From Collinsella tanakaei (GTDB lineage Bacteria > Actinomycetota > Coriobacteriia > Coriobacteriales > Coriobacteriaceae), in contig NZ_JACJMB010000003.1 of NCBI RefSeq assembly GCF_016902615.1, positions 1-64,000 of the forward strand: 64,000 bases of DNA, given 5' to 3'. Shown here piece by piece: positions 1-8,985 of this stretch; positions within the stretch are counted from its first letter, which is position 1, and each line of letters starts with the position of its first letter. The translations under genes were made by a program, and so were the position numbers. Under the pieces are notes generated by a model. That model was not told the origin of the DNA. It did not search any database and saw only the letters and a program-made list of their open reading frames with translations.

Positions 1-678
1 GGCGCCGGTGCAGGCGGCCTTCGGGTCCTCGGTCAGGGTGATGGTGCAGCCGTTGGCCTCGGCGATGGGCTTGCAGGCCTCGATGACGTCGTCGGTGGGC
101 ATGCACTCGGCCGGGCCGCAGGCCACGAAGTTCATGCCGAGCTTGGCGCACACGACCATGAGGGAGCGGGCCACGTTGTTCTTGGCGTCGCCCATGAACA
201 CGAGGGTCTTGCCCTTGATGTCGTAGTTGAAGTTCTCCTGGACGGTCAGGATGTCGGCGAGCATCTGGGTGGGATGCCACATGTCGGTCAGGCCGTTCCA
301 CACGGGCACGCCGGACTTCGCGGCGAGCTCCTCGACGTCGGACTGAGCGAAGCCGCGGAACTCGATGCCGTCGTACATGCGGCCGAGCACGCGGGCGGTG
401 TCCTCGATGGACTCCTTCTTGCCCATCTGGGAGCTGCCCGGGTCGAGGTAGGTCACGCCCATGCCGAGGTCCATGGCGCCGACCTCGAACGCGCAGCGGG
501 TGCGCGTGGAGGTCTTCTGGAACAGCAGGACGATGTTCTTGCCCTCGAGGTACTTGTGCGGGGTGCCGGTGCGCTTGAGGTCCTTGAAATTCTTGGAGAG
601 CTTGAGCAGGTACTCGATCTCCTCGGTCGTGAAGTCGAGCAGACGCAGGAAGCTGCGGCCGGAAAGGTTAACGCCCAT
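1..678 (-). CDS. argF: Ornithine carbamoyltransferase, catabolic type (3' end outside window)
   Basis: Transfers the carbamoyl group between carbamoyl phosphate and ornithine/citrulline in the cytoplasm. The 226 visible residues start at the ATG at 678 (MGVNLSGRSFLRLLDF). They carry the carbamoyl-phosphate motif STRTR near residue 58 and the HPTQ motif near residue 134, followed by the start of the ornithine-binding half. The gene runs off the left edge, so about a third is missing. It lies about 105 bases downstream of arcA on the same strand, which suggests the catabolic arginine deiminase pathway (arcB) rather than arginine synthesis. Family assignment is firm; catabolic direction is inferred from the neighbour. 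Confidence 0.93.
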   Translation of the reverse strand, partial: MGVNLSGRSFLRLLDFTTEEIEYLLKLSKNFKDLKRTGTPHKYLEGKNIVLLFQKTSTRTRCAFEVGAMDLGMGVTYLDPGSSQMGKKESIEDTARVLGRMYDGIEFRGFAQSDVEELAAKSGVPVWNGLTDMWHPTQMLADILTVQENFNYDIKGKTLVFMGDAKNNVARSLMVVCAKLGMNFVACGPAECMPTDDVIEACKPIAEANGCTITLTEDPKAACTGA

Positions 679-742
679 TGATGGTTCCTTTCGGTAGAAA
701 ATCAATCGGATGCCGAGTCGAAAACGGACCCAGCGGACAAGT

Positions 743-775
743 ATGACGGCGCGCCGAAGCGCGACGCACCGTCAT
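743..775 (-). other. Hairpin between arcA and argF
   Basis: ATGACGG at 743-749 pairs with CCGTCAT at 769-775, and the GC-rich segment between them can pair further. There is no T-tract, so it looks more like an mRNA-processing or stabilising element, or a weak attenuator between the two genes, than a full terminator. Confidence 0.35.
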
Positions 776-783
776 CGTAAGAT

Positions 784-2025
784 TTAAAGATCCTCGCGCC
801 AGAACGGCATGCTCATGCAGCGCGGGCCGCCACGGCCGCGGGAGAGCTCAGCCGAGGGCACGACGAGCAGCTCCATGCCTTCCTTGTACAGCACGTCGTT
901 GGTGACGGTGTTGCGCTGGTAGACGCAGATCTTGCCGGGGGCGACGGCCAGGGTGTTGGAGCCGTCGTTCCACTGCTCGCGCGCCGCCGCGATCGGGTCG
1001 CCGCCGCCGCAGGGGATGAGCTTCACGGCGTCGATGCCGAGGGCCTTGGCCAGGATGTGCTCGAGGGTGTCGTTGATCTCCACGATCTCGACCTCGCCGG
1101 GGTTGGAGCCCGGGGTCAGCTTGTAGACGGTCAGCGTGCCCATGATGGCCGGATGGATGGTGAACTTGTCGACGTCGATCTGGGTGAACACGGTGTCGAG
1201 GTGCATGAACGCGCGGGACACCGGGATGTCGAACGCCAGGATGGTGTCGATCTTGGAATCGGAGTTCCAGAACATGTTCTGAGCCATGACGTCGATGGCG
1301 GCAGCCTGGGTGCGCTGCGAGATGCCGACGGCGATGGTGTGCTCGTTGATGTTCAGGACGTCGCCGCCCTCGGTATGGAAGGTGCTGTCGCGACGGTAGT
1401 ACAGCGACACGTCCTTGTAGTCGGGGTGATACTTGAAGATGTACTTGCCGTAGATGGTCTCGCGGTTGCGCGTCACGGAGTACATGCGGTTCAGGTTCAC
1501 GCCGGTGCCGACGACCGCGAACGGGTCGCGGGTGAAATAGAGGTTGGGCATCGGGTCGACGAGCAGGTCGCTTTCGGACTCGGTGTTCACCAGGGAGTCG
1601 AGCGTGACGGAGCTGGTCAGCGGCAGGTCGATCTCGGCCTTGGTGATGCCGGCCATCGTCTTCTTGACGAACTCGAGGTTGTCGGTGATGGAATCCAGCT
1701 TCTCGCGAACGGCAGCCGGGGCGATCTTGCCCTTGATACCGGCCTCGGCGAGCCACTGCTCGAGGAACTCCGCGCGCGCCTCGGGCACGGCGTCGAACGC
1801 CTCGGCGACGAGCTTCTCGAGGTACAGGACCTCGACGCCCTGCTCGCGCAGGATCTCGGCGAAGCGGTCGTGCTCCTGCTGGGCGACCTCAAGGAACGGA
1901 ACGTCGTCGAACAGAAGGCGCTCGAGCTCATCGGGCGGCAGATTGAGGAGCTCCTCGCCCGGGCGATGCAGGCAAACCTTCTTCAGCTGCCCAATCTCAC
2001 TCGTGACATGCAGTCCCTTCGTCAT
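784..2025 (-). CDS. arcA: Arginine deiminase
   Basis: Hydrolyses arginine to citrulline and ammonia, the first step of the ATP-yielding, acid-buffering arginine deiminase pathway in the cytoplasm. The 413 residues are full length for the family. Visible active-site motifs are FTRDP (164-168), HTEGGD (217-222), HLDTVF (275-280) and the C-terminal GGPRCMSMP with the nucleophilic Cys403. AGGAGG lies just before the ATG. argF follows on the same strand and the two probably form an arc operon. A carbamate kinase and an arginine/ornithine antiporter are not adjacent in the window; the APC permease at 10706 is a possible but unproven partner. Confidence 0.97.
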   Translation of the reverse strand: MTKGLHVTSEIGQLKKVCLHRPGEELLNLPPDELERLLFDDVPFLEVAQQEHDRFAEILREQGVEVLYLEKLVAEAFDAVPEARAEFLEQWLAEAGIKGKIAPAAVREKLDSITDNLEFVKKTMAGITKAEIDLPLTSSVTLDSLVNTESESDLLVDPMPNLYFTRDPFAVVGTGVNLNRMYSVTRNRETIYGKYIFKYHPDYKDVSLYYRRDSTFHTEGGDVLNINEHTIAVGISQRTQAAAIDVMAQNMFWNSDSKIDTILAFDIPVSRAFMHLDTVFTQIDVDKFTIHPAIMGTLTVYKLTPGSNPGEVEIVEINDTLEHILAKALGIDAVKLIPCGGGDPIAAAREQWNDGSNTLAVAPGKICVYQRNTVTNDVLYKEGMELLVVPSAELSRGRGGPRCMSMPFWREDL

Positions 2026-2666
2026 AGCCTCCTACCTTTCTCTATCGGGGCCGCCGGTGCGACCCGCCTATCTCAGCGCCCCTCGTGCTTGGGCGCTAAC
2101 CACTGACAGTAATAGTTCTATCCAAATCCAAACATGAATTGCATGAGGCCCCCAAGCGGTATCAATGGAGGGATAAACGGTATATTTCTAGAATATCTGC
2201 ATGTCATACTCTTATGAAATAAAGTGCACCGCTATACCATATCTGCAGTTCATAGTGGATTTTTTGTCTGTAAACAAATCACATCCTTACACTTCAAGAT
2301 GCATATTTTTACCTTACTTACGTATATTCATTTGTATTCGACATGTGGCAGTTCTCGCCTCATCCGATTCATGAATTGCCGAAATTTATTCAGACTTTTT
2401 CTGAAATGAGCCGCTTACCGGACATATGATACCGCTCACCTCCGCCCACACGCCGCCCGCCCGCACTCCCCGGTCATCCCCATACATACCCATGCCGCAC
2501 CCGTCGTGTAAGCATCCGGACAAGCTTTGCGAATCCCGGTACAAATGCGATGCGAATACGCCTATATTGGAAGTTCCCAGCAGGGGTCTTCGCGCCCTCG
2601 GAGCACGCAAGCCGACCTGCGCGGACGAGCACATCGACGAGCAACGAGTACAAAAAGGGATGGACC
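2026..2666. promoter_or_regulatory. AT-rich intergenic region between arcA and ppk
   Basis: This 640-base divergent region is much more AT-rich than its surroundings, especially 2100-2420. It holds a 7-bp hairpin in the arcA leader (2075-2081 with 2091-2097), two copies of ATGAATTGC (2134 and 2371), and an inverted TGAAT...ATTCA pair at 2372-2392 that resembles an arginine-regulator half-site arrangement. A TATATT at 2563-2568 could be a -10 for ppk. I see no convincing gene in it; the small ORFs lack ribosome sites. The link to ArgR is a guess. Confidence 0.4.
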
Positions 2667-5279
2667 ATGGCAGTCAAGGACAAAGACCGCAAGAAGAGCG
2701 AGAAGCGCAAGGGCGGAGATGCCGACGCCTCCGCCGAGCGCCACGACTTCAGCTATACGCAAAACCGCGAGCTGTCATGGCTGCGCTTTGACGACCGCGT
2801 GCTCACCGAGGCGTACGACGAGACGGTGCCCCTGTTCGAGCGCCTGAAGTTCGTCGCGATCTTCGAGAGCAACCTCGACGAGTTCTTCATGGTCCGCATC
2901 GGAGGCCTTTCCGACCTGGCGACCCTCAAGCACCAGCCGCGCGACAACAAGAGCAACCTGACGCCCGCCGAGCAGATCGACCGCGTCTTCGAGGCCCTGC
3001 CGACGCTCTACACGCGCCAGCAGACCGTGTTCCACAGGCTGGAGGACGAGCTCGCCAAGCGCGGCATGATCCGCATGGAGCCCGCCACGCTGGTGGGCGA
3101 CGAGCGTATGTTCGTCGAGAACTACTTCAAGGCCTACATTTCCCCCATCATCTCCCCGCTCGTCATCGATCCGCGCCACCCGTTCCCCAACCTGCGCAAC
3201 GAGGGCCTGTACCTCGTGTGCGGCCTTGAGGGCGCCCCCGACTCCGACGAGAGCGGCCTGCTCGGCCTCATCGAGGTGCCGCCCGCGCTACCCCGTGTCA
3301 TCCAGATTCCGTGCGGGGCGGCCGAGTACCACTACATCCTCGTCGAGGACATCATCATGGCCTGCATCGACCGCTGCTTCGGCACCTACGTCCCGCTCGA
3401 CCGCGCCGTCATCCGCGTCATCCGCAACGCCGATATCGACCCGGACGGCGAGGGTGTCGAGGAGGACGAGGACTACCGCCAGCACATGAAGCGCATCCTG
3501 AAGAAGCGCCTGCGCCTGCAGCCGGTCTATCTCTATATCCGCGGGGCGCTCGAGCGCAGCACGGTGAAGTTCATCCGCCGCGCGCTGGAGCTATCCGGCC
3601 GCGCCACCGCCACCGTCGACATCCCGCTCGATCTGGGATATGTGTACTCGCTTGAATCGCACATCCCCGAGGCCGCCAAGAAGGAGCTTCTGTTCGAGCC
3701 CTTCCAACCCCAGCCAAGCCCCGTGTTCGACCTTTCGCGCAGCATGCGCGAGCAGGTCATCGAGGGCGACAAGCTGCTGTTCTACCCCTACGAAGCCATG
3801 ACGCCGTTTTTGAACCTCGTGCACGAGGCGGCCTACGACGACGAGTGCATCTCCATCCGCATCACGCTCTACCGCGTGGCCAAGCAGTCGCGCCTGTGCG
3901 AGTCGCTGATCACGGCCGCCGAGAACGGCAAGGAAGTCACCGTCTTGATGGAGCTGCGTGCTCGCTTCGATGAGGAGAACAACATCGAGTGGGCGGAGCG
4001 TCTGGAGGAGGCCGGCTGCACGGTCATCTACGGCTCCGAAGGCTTCAAGTGCCACTCCAAGATCTGCCAGCTCACCTATCGCGAGGGCATGGCGGTCACG
4101 CGCCTGACGCTGCTCGGCACCGGCAACTTCAACGAGAAGACCGCCAAGCTCTACTCCGACTTCATGCTCATGACCGCGCACCCCGGCATCGGCGAGGACG
4201 CGAACTCGTTCTTCCGCAACCTGTCGCTCGGCAACCTGCGCGGCGACTACCGCTACCTGGGCGTGGCGCCGGCGGGTCTGAAGCCGCTCATCATGACCGG
4301 TCTCAACCGCGAGATCGATCGTGCCCAGGCGGGGCTGCCCGCACGTGTCTTCTTGAAGATGAACTCGCTGACCGACCGCGAGGTCATCGACAAGATCTCC
4401 GAGGCGAGCTGCGCGGGCGTCCATGTCGAGATGATCATCCGCGGCATCTCCTGCCTGCTGCCGGGCATCCCGGACAAGACCGAGAACGTGCACATCCGCT
4501 CTATCGTGGGCCGCTTCCTCGAGCATGCGCGCGTCTACGCCTTCGGCGAGGACGCCGATACCGTCTACCTGTCCAGCGCCGACATGATGACGCGCAACAC
4601 CGAGCACCGCGTGGAGATCGCCTTCCCCGTGCTCGATGCCGATATCCGCGCGCAGGTCATTGAATACATGGACATCCAGCTCGCCGACAACGTCAAGGCT
4701 CGCGAGCTGACAAGCGCCGGCACCTGGGCGCCTGTCGAGGTGGAGGCTGACGCCGCGCCCTTCATCGCGCAGGAGCGCCTGATGGAACTTGCGACCGAGC
4801 GTGCGAGCAAGGCGGAAAAGGCGCGGGCCAAGCGGGCGGTCGCACGCCCGTCGGTCCCCATGGGCACGCCTCCCGCCACGGCCGTCGAGGCAGGCGGCGA
4901 TGACGCTGCCGCGGCCGCTCCGGCACCTGCCCCGGCAACGTCCTCGGCACCGACGCCGCAGGCGCCGACGCCGGCCGCATCTCCGATGCCCGCGCCCGCC
5001 GCGCATATGGCCGCCCCGAAGCCCGAGACCGCGCACGCCGCCCCCGCGCACGCCGCAGCGACAGCACCCGAGACAGCAGCGGCACGCACTCCCCAGCCCC
5101 AGCCGACCCACCTCAAAGCGACCCTCATCGAGCCCGAGCCGCCCCGCAAGTCGACCGCATCCGACGAGAACACCGTCGTCGTGCGCCGCCATGGCCGCGT
5201 GGGGACGGGCATCGCCCTCGTTGGCCTCGGCCTGAAGACGCTGCTGTTCGGCTCCAAGAAAGACAAGAAGCGCAGGTAG
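2667..5279 (+). CDS. ppk: Polyphosphate kinase 1 with long Ala/Pro tail
   Basis: Makes inorganic polyphosphate from ATP. I chose the ATG at 2667 (AAGGGA upstream, MAVKDKDRKK) over an upstream in-frame start. The 870-residue protein shows the N-terminal NRELSWLRF (from residue 33), FESNLDEFFMVRIGG, the catalytic-core block ending in CHSK with the autophosphorylated histidine at about residue 463, and the C-terminal phospholipase-D-like domains. Residues from about 730 to 835 form an Ala/Pro-rich linker, followed by a short hydrophobic stretch (GIALVGLGLKTLLFG) and a basic KKDKKRR end. PPK1 proteins usually stop near 690-730 residues, so the tail is an addition. The gene stands alone and is closed by a terminator. 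Confidence 0.96.
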   Translation: MAVKDKDRKKSEKRKGGDADASAERHDFSYTQNRELSWLRFDDRVLTEAYDETVPLFERLKFVAIFESNLDEFFMVRIGGLSDLATLKHQPRDNKSNLTPAEQIDRVFEALPTLYTRQQTVFHRLEDELAKRGMIRMEPATLVGDERMFVENYFKAYISPIISPLVIDPRHPFPNLRNEGLYLVCGLEGAPDSDESGLLGLIEVPPALPRVIQIPCGAAEYHYILVEDIIMACIDRCFGTYVPLDRAVIRVIRNADIDPDGEGVEEDEDYRQHMKRILKKRLRLQPVYLYIRGALERSTVKFIRRALELSGRATATVDIPLDLGYVYSLESHIPEAAKKELLFEPFQPQPSPVFDLSRSMREQVIEGDKLLFYPYEAMTPFLNLVHEAAYDDECISIRITLYRVAKQSRLCESLITAAENGKEVTVLMELRARFDEENNIEWAERLEEAGCTVIYGSEGFKCHSKICQLTYREGMAVTRLTLLGTGNFNEKTAKLYSDFMLMTAHPGIGEDANSFFRNLSLGNLRGDYRYLGVAPAGLKPLIMTGLNREIDRAQAGLPARVFLKMNSLTDREVIDKISEASCAGVHVEMIIRGISCLLPGIPDKTENVHIRSIVGRFLEHARVYAFGEDADTVYLSSADMMTRNTEHRVEIAFPVLDADIRAQVIEYMDIQLADNVKARELTSAGTWAPVEVEADAAPFIAQERLMELATERASKAEKARAKRAVARPSVPMGTPPATAVEAGGDDAAAAAPAPAPATSSAPTPQAPTPAASPMPAPAAHMAAPKPETAHAAPAHAAATAPETAAARTPQPQPTHLKATLIEPEPPRKSTASDENTVVVRRHGRVGTGIALVGLGLKTLLFGSKKDKKRR

Positions 5280-5323
5280 TGCTGCGCGTCGCGCTCGCCG
5301 CGCCTCGCCACCGCTACCTTTTC

Positions 5324-5353
5324 GGGCCGCGCCCTTCGGGACGCGGCCCTTTT
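5324..5353 (+). terminator. Rho-independent terminator of ppk
   Basis: GGGCCGCG (5324-5331) pairs with CGCGGCCC (5342-5349), the inner CCC/GGG extends the stem, and TTTT follows. Confidence 0.85.
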
Positions 5354-5502
5354 CGTGTTTGTGCTTCCTGCTCCTCGGCAGGCTGATCTCCCCTGCGCTT
5401 CCTTCGTCTGCACGCGCCGCCCCAACAGCCAAAACCCTCATGGAGCTCGCTAATCTTCGCCCCACAGCCCGCCCGCCGTTTTCCCAGATAGCGCACTCCG
5501 CC

Positions 5503-5532
5503 GTGTTCGAAACATCATGATGTTCCGAACAC
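5503..5532. repeat. 30-bp near-perfect palindrome, copy 1
   Basis: The core AACATCATGATGTT (5511-5524) sits in a palindrome with one mismatched pair. TCCCAGATA lies 20 bases upstream of the core, exactly as in copy 3. It is probably an operator-type site or part of a short dispersed repeat. Confidence 0.7.
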
Positions 5533-5666
5533 TCGTCCACGTAACCGCCGCCCCTAGCAGGCAACGCTCCACGCGCTGTTTGTGCAGTGAAAGCAATATG
5601 CAAGTTTGCAAGGCTAAATTTTCGCATTGCCCCTGATATCCAAGAGGGGTGCGCTGCCCTGTCCGC

Positions 5667-6606
5667 ATGGATTGGGTGATTTGCGACATACAGGCATTGC
5701 GGTTCTGGCTCGGACCCCAGAAGGTCACGAGGACCTTCTCGCATGGCGCGCGCTGCTCGCAGGTGAGCAACATGGGTGCGTCGAGCAAGCTCCCCATCGC
5801 CGACCTCCGCCGTCTGGGCTTCACAGAGACCCCGACGCACCTCCTCGTTCCCGAGCAGCGCTCCCATCGCTTCTCGACGCGCGTCGTCACGCACGTATGG
5901 AAACTGCCCTATCCGCCCGAGACGTTCGTCCGACTGGCACCGAACACCTACGTGCTCTCGCCCATCGCGTGCCTTGCGCGTCTGGCGCCCTCTTTGGGTA
6001 TCGCCAAGACGCTCCAATACGGATACCGCCTCCTCGGTACGTATCGCCTGGACGACGAGGGCATCCACGAGCGGCCGGCACTCGCCACGAAAGACGACGT
6101 CGATCGCTACGTACAGGCCGCCTCAGGCATCCGGGGAATTAAGCAGCTGCGCCTGATGGCAACCTATCTCGTCGAGGGCGCGGCATCGCCCGAAGAGACG
6201 AACCTCACCATCATGTTCGTCATGCCCCAGCGGCTTGGCGGCTACGGCCTTCCGCTGCCGGTGCTCAACAAGCCGATCAACATCCCGGTCGGTGACGGCG
6301 TCGAGGAGCGCCGTCCCGACATCATGCGCAGAAGACACCGGCATCATCGCCGAGCACCTCGGCAATCAGCACCACAATCGCCCGGAGCGCTTCGGTCAGG
6401 ACGCCGCTCGCAAGACCCATCTGCAGGGCGCGGGCTTCACCGTGATCGACGTGACGAGGCTGCAGACTGCAAGCAAGCGCGAGCTCGACGCGATCGCCGC
6501 GCTCATCCGCACGCGCCTGGGCCTCGCGCCCCTGCAGCAGGATGCGATGTTCGCCAAACGCGACGAGAAGCTGCGGGCGGAGCTGTTCGATACGCCCACA
6601 GCGTGA
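5667..6606 (+). pseudogene. Broken endonuclease-like (DUF559/Vsr-fold) protein gene
   Basis: The first part (MDWVICDIQALRFWLG, from the ATG at 5667; a GTG at 5649 is an alternative start) reads openly to about ERRPDIM near 6327. Sense then continues in another frame from about 6330 to the stop at 6606 with EDTGIIAEHLGNQHHNRPERFGQDAARK. The second part looks like the end of a restriction-endonuclease-like fold, where a motif of the form RPDxxW...EYxGxQHH...R...D..R is usual. The segment linking RPD to the E..QHH strand is missing, which indicates a frameshift with a short deletion. Relatives of this architecture occur in Coriobacteriia as proteins of unknown role. Recall of the family is from memory and not checked by search. 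Confidence 0.6.
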
Positions 6607-6733
6607 GGCTGTGGAACCCAACCTTGGCGCACGCGGGCGGCCGCGCCCGCCTTGCTCCCCCCGCGCATGCGCGCACAGGGGTGTCGTTCCCGCTTTCAGC
6701 ACGCACCCTCCACCGGAAAGGGTGACGCACTTT

Positions 6734-6752
6734 GGAACATCATGATGTTTCG
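6734..6752. repeat. Palindrome copy 2 (AACATCATGATGTT core)
   Basis: The core at 6736-6749 is identical to copies 1 and 3, preceded by GG and followed by TCG, so the outer arms are slightly degraded. Confidence 0.7.
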
Positions 6753-6796
6753 ACAGCGCATTCGGCATTCTCCCAGATAAACTCGTTTATCACGCA

Positions 6797-6816
6797 CGGA
6801 ACATCATGATGTTCCG
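6797..6816. repeat. Perfect 20-bp palindrome, copy 3
   Basis: CGGAACATCATGATGTTCCG is a perfect 20-bp palindrome. TCCCAGATA lies at 6771-6779, again 20 bases before the core, and the GATAAAC/GTTTATC pair lies between them. It is 82 bases upstream of the methyltransferase gene and could be its operator. Confidence 0.75.
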
Positions 6817-6897
6817 AAGACGCCGGGGGCATCGGGGGCGCCGGGGCGCCCCCGACCGTTACACTTGAGCCCTATGTACACGACCTGAGGGGACGAT

Positions 6898-8211
6898 ATG
6901 AGACTCACGATCGACAGCATGACCTATGGACCGGACGGATTCGCCCGCACCGAAGACGGCAAGGCCGTCTTCGTGGCAGGAGGCGTCGTGGGCGATACGG
7001 TCGAGGCCGACATCGTGAGCACGGGCGCCTCCTTCGACCGCGCCGTCGCGCGCGAGGTCGTCGAACCCTCCCGCGACCGCGTCCAGACCCCGTGTCCCTT
7101 CGTGGGCATCTGTGGCGGGTGCCCCTGGGGCGTCCTGTCCGAATCGGCACAGCGCTCCGCCAAGGAGGAGAACCTCCGCTCGACGCTGAAGCGCATCGGG
7201 CACTTCACGGAGGAGGAGATCGCGCGCATCGTGCAGCCGATCCGCCACGCGAAGGACGCATGGGGCTATCGCAACAAGATCGAACTCGCTCCGGTGCACG
7301 ACGGCGGGCGCTTCCGCCTCGGCATGCACGGCACCGACCCCGACCAGATCATCCGCGTGGATGCGTGTCCCCTGTTCGACAAGAAGTACCCGAAGGCCGT
7401 GAAGTCGGTCGTGGGCGCCCTCTCCTACCTCGGGAACTCTCGCGACCTCGGCATCGAGCGCGTCGGCATCCGCGCAAGCCGCCGCACGAAGGCTCTCGAG
7501 GTCGCCCTGTGGACCCCCACCGGGCCCTTCCCGCGCGCCCAGGTCGCGCGCGTGCTCACCGACGCCGTGAAGCCGACGAGCGTCGTGCGCGTCATGTCGA
7601 AGGGCGACCGCCGGGCGCGCTGCGTGGCGGGCGTCGAAGCGCTTTCCGGCGAGGGCTCGTGGACCGAGCTGATCGCGGGCGAGACGATGCGCTTGTCGGC
7701 ACCGTCGTTTTTCCAGGTGAACACCGCCGCCGCGGAGATCTTGATCGAGCTGGTGCTCGAGGCGCTCAAGCCCTCCGAGGACGAAGTGGGCATCGACCTG
7801 TACTGCGGGGCGGGAACGTTCACGCTGCCGCTCGCGCGCCGCATGGACTTCGTCTACGCCGTCGAGGCCTACGGTCCCGCCATCCGCGACCTGCGCCGCA
7901 ACCTCGAGAGCGCGAACCTCACGAACGTCGACGCCATCGGCGGCGACGCCGTGCGCGAGTTCCCCGACGACGATGCGGACGTGCTCGTGGTCGACCCGCC
8001 GCGCGCGGGTCTCGACGAGGGCGCCATCTCGCTCATTGCATCGACTTCCGCCCGCGACGTCGCCTACGTCTCCTGCGACCCGGCGACCCTCGCGCGCGAC
8101 CTGCGCCGATTCGCCGACGAGGGGACGTTCAAGGTGGTGTCCGCCACCCCGGTCGACCTCTTCCCCCAGACGTTCCACTGCGAGACGGTCGCCCATCTGA
8201 CACGCGCCTAG
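6898..8211 (+). CDS. TrmA/RumA-family RNA (uracil-5-)-methyltransferase
   Basis: SAM-dependent C5 methylation of a uridine in rRNA or tRNA; the position cannot be told from sequence. The 437 residues begin with a TRAM-like segment and carry Fe-S ligands in CPFVGICGGCPWG (Cys66, Cys72, Cys75) and Cys157. They also show the SAM motif DLYCGAGTF near residue 300, VDPPRAG, and the catalytic VSCDPATLARD with Cys393. The Fe-S cysteines favour the RlmD/RlmCD type over TrmA. GGGGA precedes the start. Palindrome copies 2 and 3 lie just upstream. Confidence 0.93.
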   Translation: MRLTIDSMTYGPDGFARTEDGKAVFVAGGVVGDTVEADIVSTGASFDRAVAREVVEPSRDRVQTPCPFVGICGGCPWGVLSESAQRSAKEENLRSTLKRIGHFTEEEIARIVQPIRHAKDAWGYRNKIELAPVHDGGRFRLGMHGTDPDQIIRVDACPLFDKKYPKAVKSVVGALSYLGNSRDLGIERVGIRASRRTKALEVALWTPTGPFPRAQVARVLTDAVKPTSVVRVMSKGDRRARCVAGVEALSGEGSWTELIAGETMRLSAPSFFQVNTAAAEILIELVLEALKPSEDEVGIDLYCGAGTFTLPLARRMDFVYAVEAYGPAIRDLRRNLESANLTNVDAIGGDAVREFPDDDADVLVVDPPRAGLDEGAISLIASTSARDVAYVSCDPATLARDLRRFADEGTFKVVSATPVDLFPQTFHCETVAHLTRA

Positions 8212-8428
8212 GGAAGCGCCTCTGTTGGCCATCTCGCCAGGGGGCGTGCAAACAGGGCGGAAGCGCACGAGGAAAAAGAATGCTGCCGTGGCGCCGTGCC
8301 GATACGGCGCGCCCGCCGCGCAAACCGTCCGCCAGCGCCTCCCCAGCGTTTAAGTTCCCCAGGGCATGCGCCTGAAAAACTGGGTATAACAGCCAAAACC
8401 GACTACTCCGACCATGAAAGGACCCACT
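8212..8428 (+). other. Intergenic gap before the DJ-1-like gene
   Basis: A GCGCCGT/ACGGCGC hairpin lies near 8293-8312, and a TATAAC at 8385-8390 could be the -10 of the next operon. No -35 is clear. Confidence 0.3.
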
Positions 8429-8974
8429 ATGCCCGCCGTTGCCGTGCTTTGTGCCGATGGATTCGAAACCATTGAATGCCTGACCGTCGTCGACGTGCTG
8501 CGGAGGGGCGGCGTGCGCGTCTCGCTCGTCTCCGTGATGTCCACGCGCGACGTCGTGAGCGCCCAGCAGATCTCGGTGACCTGCGACTGCACGCTCGACG
8601 AGATCGACATCAACGACTACGAATACGTCGTCTTGCCGGGCGGTATGCCGGGCACGAAGCATCTGCGCGCCGACGAGCGCGTCTGCGACATCGTCCGCAC
8701 GTTCGCGGCGACCAAGCACGTGGCCGCCATCTGCGCCGCCCCGTCCATCCTGGGCGAGCTGGGCGTGCTCGAAGGCCACCGCGCGACCTGCTTCCCCGGC
8801 TTCGAGGAAACCCTTCCCGAAGGTGCCTATGCCGGCCCCAAGACCGTCGTGGTGGACGGCAACATCATCACGGCGTCGGCCATGGGCCAGGCCCTGCCCT
8901 TCGCGCTCACCGTGCTGGGCGACATCGCCGGCGACGTGGCGGTCAAGAAGGTCCGCGAGGGCATCCAGCTCTAG
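8429..8974 (+). CDS. DJ-1/PfpI family protein
   Basis: A class-I glutamine-amidotransferase-like fold protein of 181 residues. The nucleophile-elbow cysteine lies in AAICAAPSIL (about Cys102), and GMPGTKHLR follows the usual glycine-rich turn. Members act as deglycases, chaperones or oxidative-stress sensors; the exact role here is unknown. I chose the ATG at 8429 because GAAAGGA lies 6 bases upstream, inside a longer in-frame reading that begins at 8414. It is followed by maf after 11 bases and is probably co-transcribed with it. Confidence 0.9.
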   Translation: MPAVAVLCADGFETIECLTVVDVLRRGGVRVSLVSVMSTRDVVSAQQISVTCDCTLDEIDINDYEYVVLPGGMPGTKHLRADERVCDIVRTFAATKHVAAICAAPSILGELGVLEGHRATCFPGFEETLPEGAYAGPKTVVVDGNIITASAMGQALPFALTVLGDIAGDVAVKKVREGIQL

Positions 8975-8985
8975 GGGCCGCGCAC

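Larger units (their letters stand above)
5280..5666. other. Intergenic region with palindrome copy 1
   Basis: Apart from the ppk terminator, this 387-base stretch holds the first copy of the AACATCATGATGTT palindrome (5503-5532). I see no supported gene in it. Confidence 0.5.
6607..6897. other. Intergenic region with palindrome copies 2 and 3
   Basis: The 290 bases hold two palindrome copies (6734-6752 and 6797-6816) and a GATAAAC/GTTTATC inverted pair (about 6775-6790). They probably contain the promoter of the methyltransferase gene at 6898. No gene is seen. Confidence 0.5.

Noticed and set aside
1057-2106. Long plus-strand ORF opposite arcA
   Set aside because: It is the antisense shadow of arcA in GC-rich DNA, with Val/Asp/His/Leu-rich low-information sequence and no family features.
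2372-2392. Arginine-regulator binding site
   Set aside because: TGAAT...ATTCA is symmetrical but the spacing (21 bases in all) is off from the 18-bp ARG box, so I list it only as a feature of the region.
2224-2409. 61-codon ORF in the AT-rich gap before ppk
   Set aside because: No ribosome site and unusual residue composition; better explained as regulatory DNA.
3591-6068. 825-codon minus-strand ORF across ppk and the following gap
   Set aside because: Antisense of ppk; composition rich in Arg, Gly and His repeats typical of shadow frames, and ppk on the other strand is certain.
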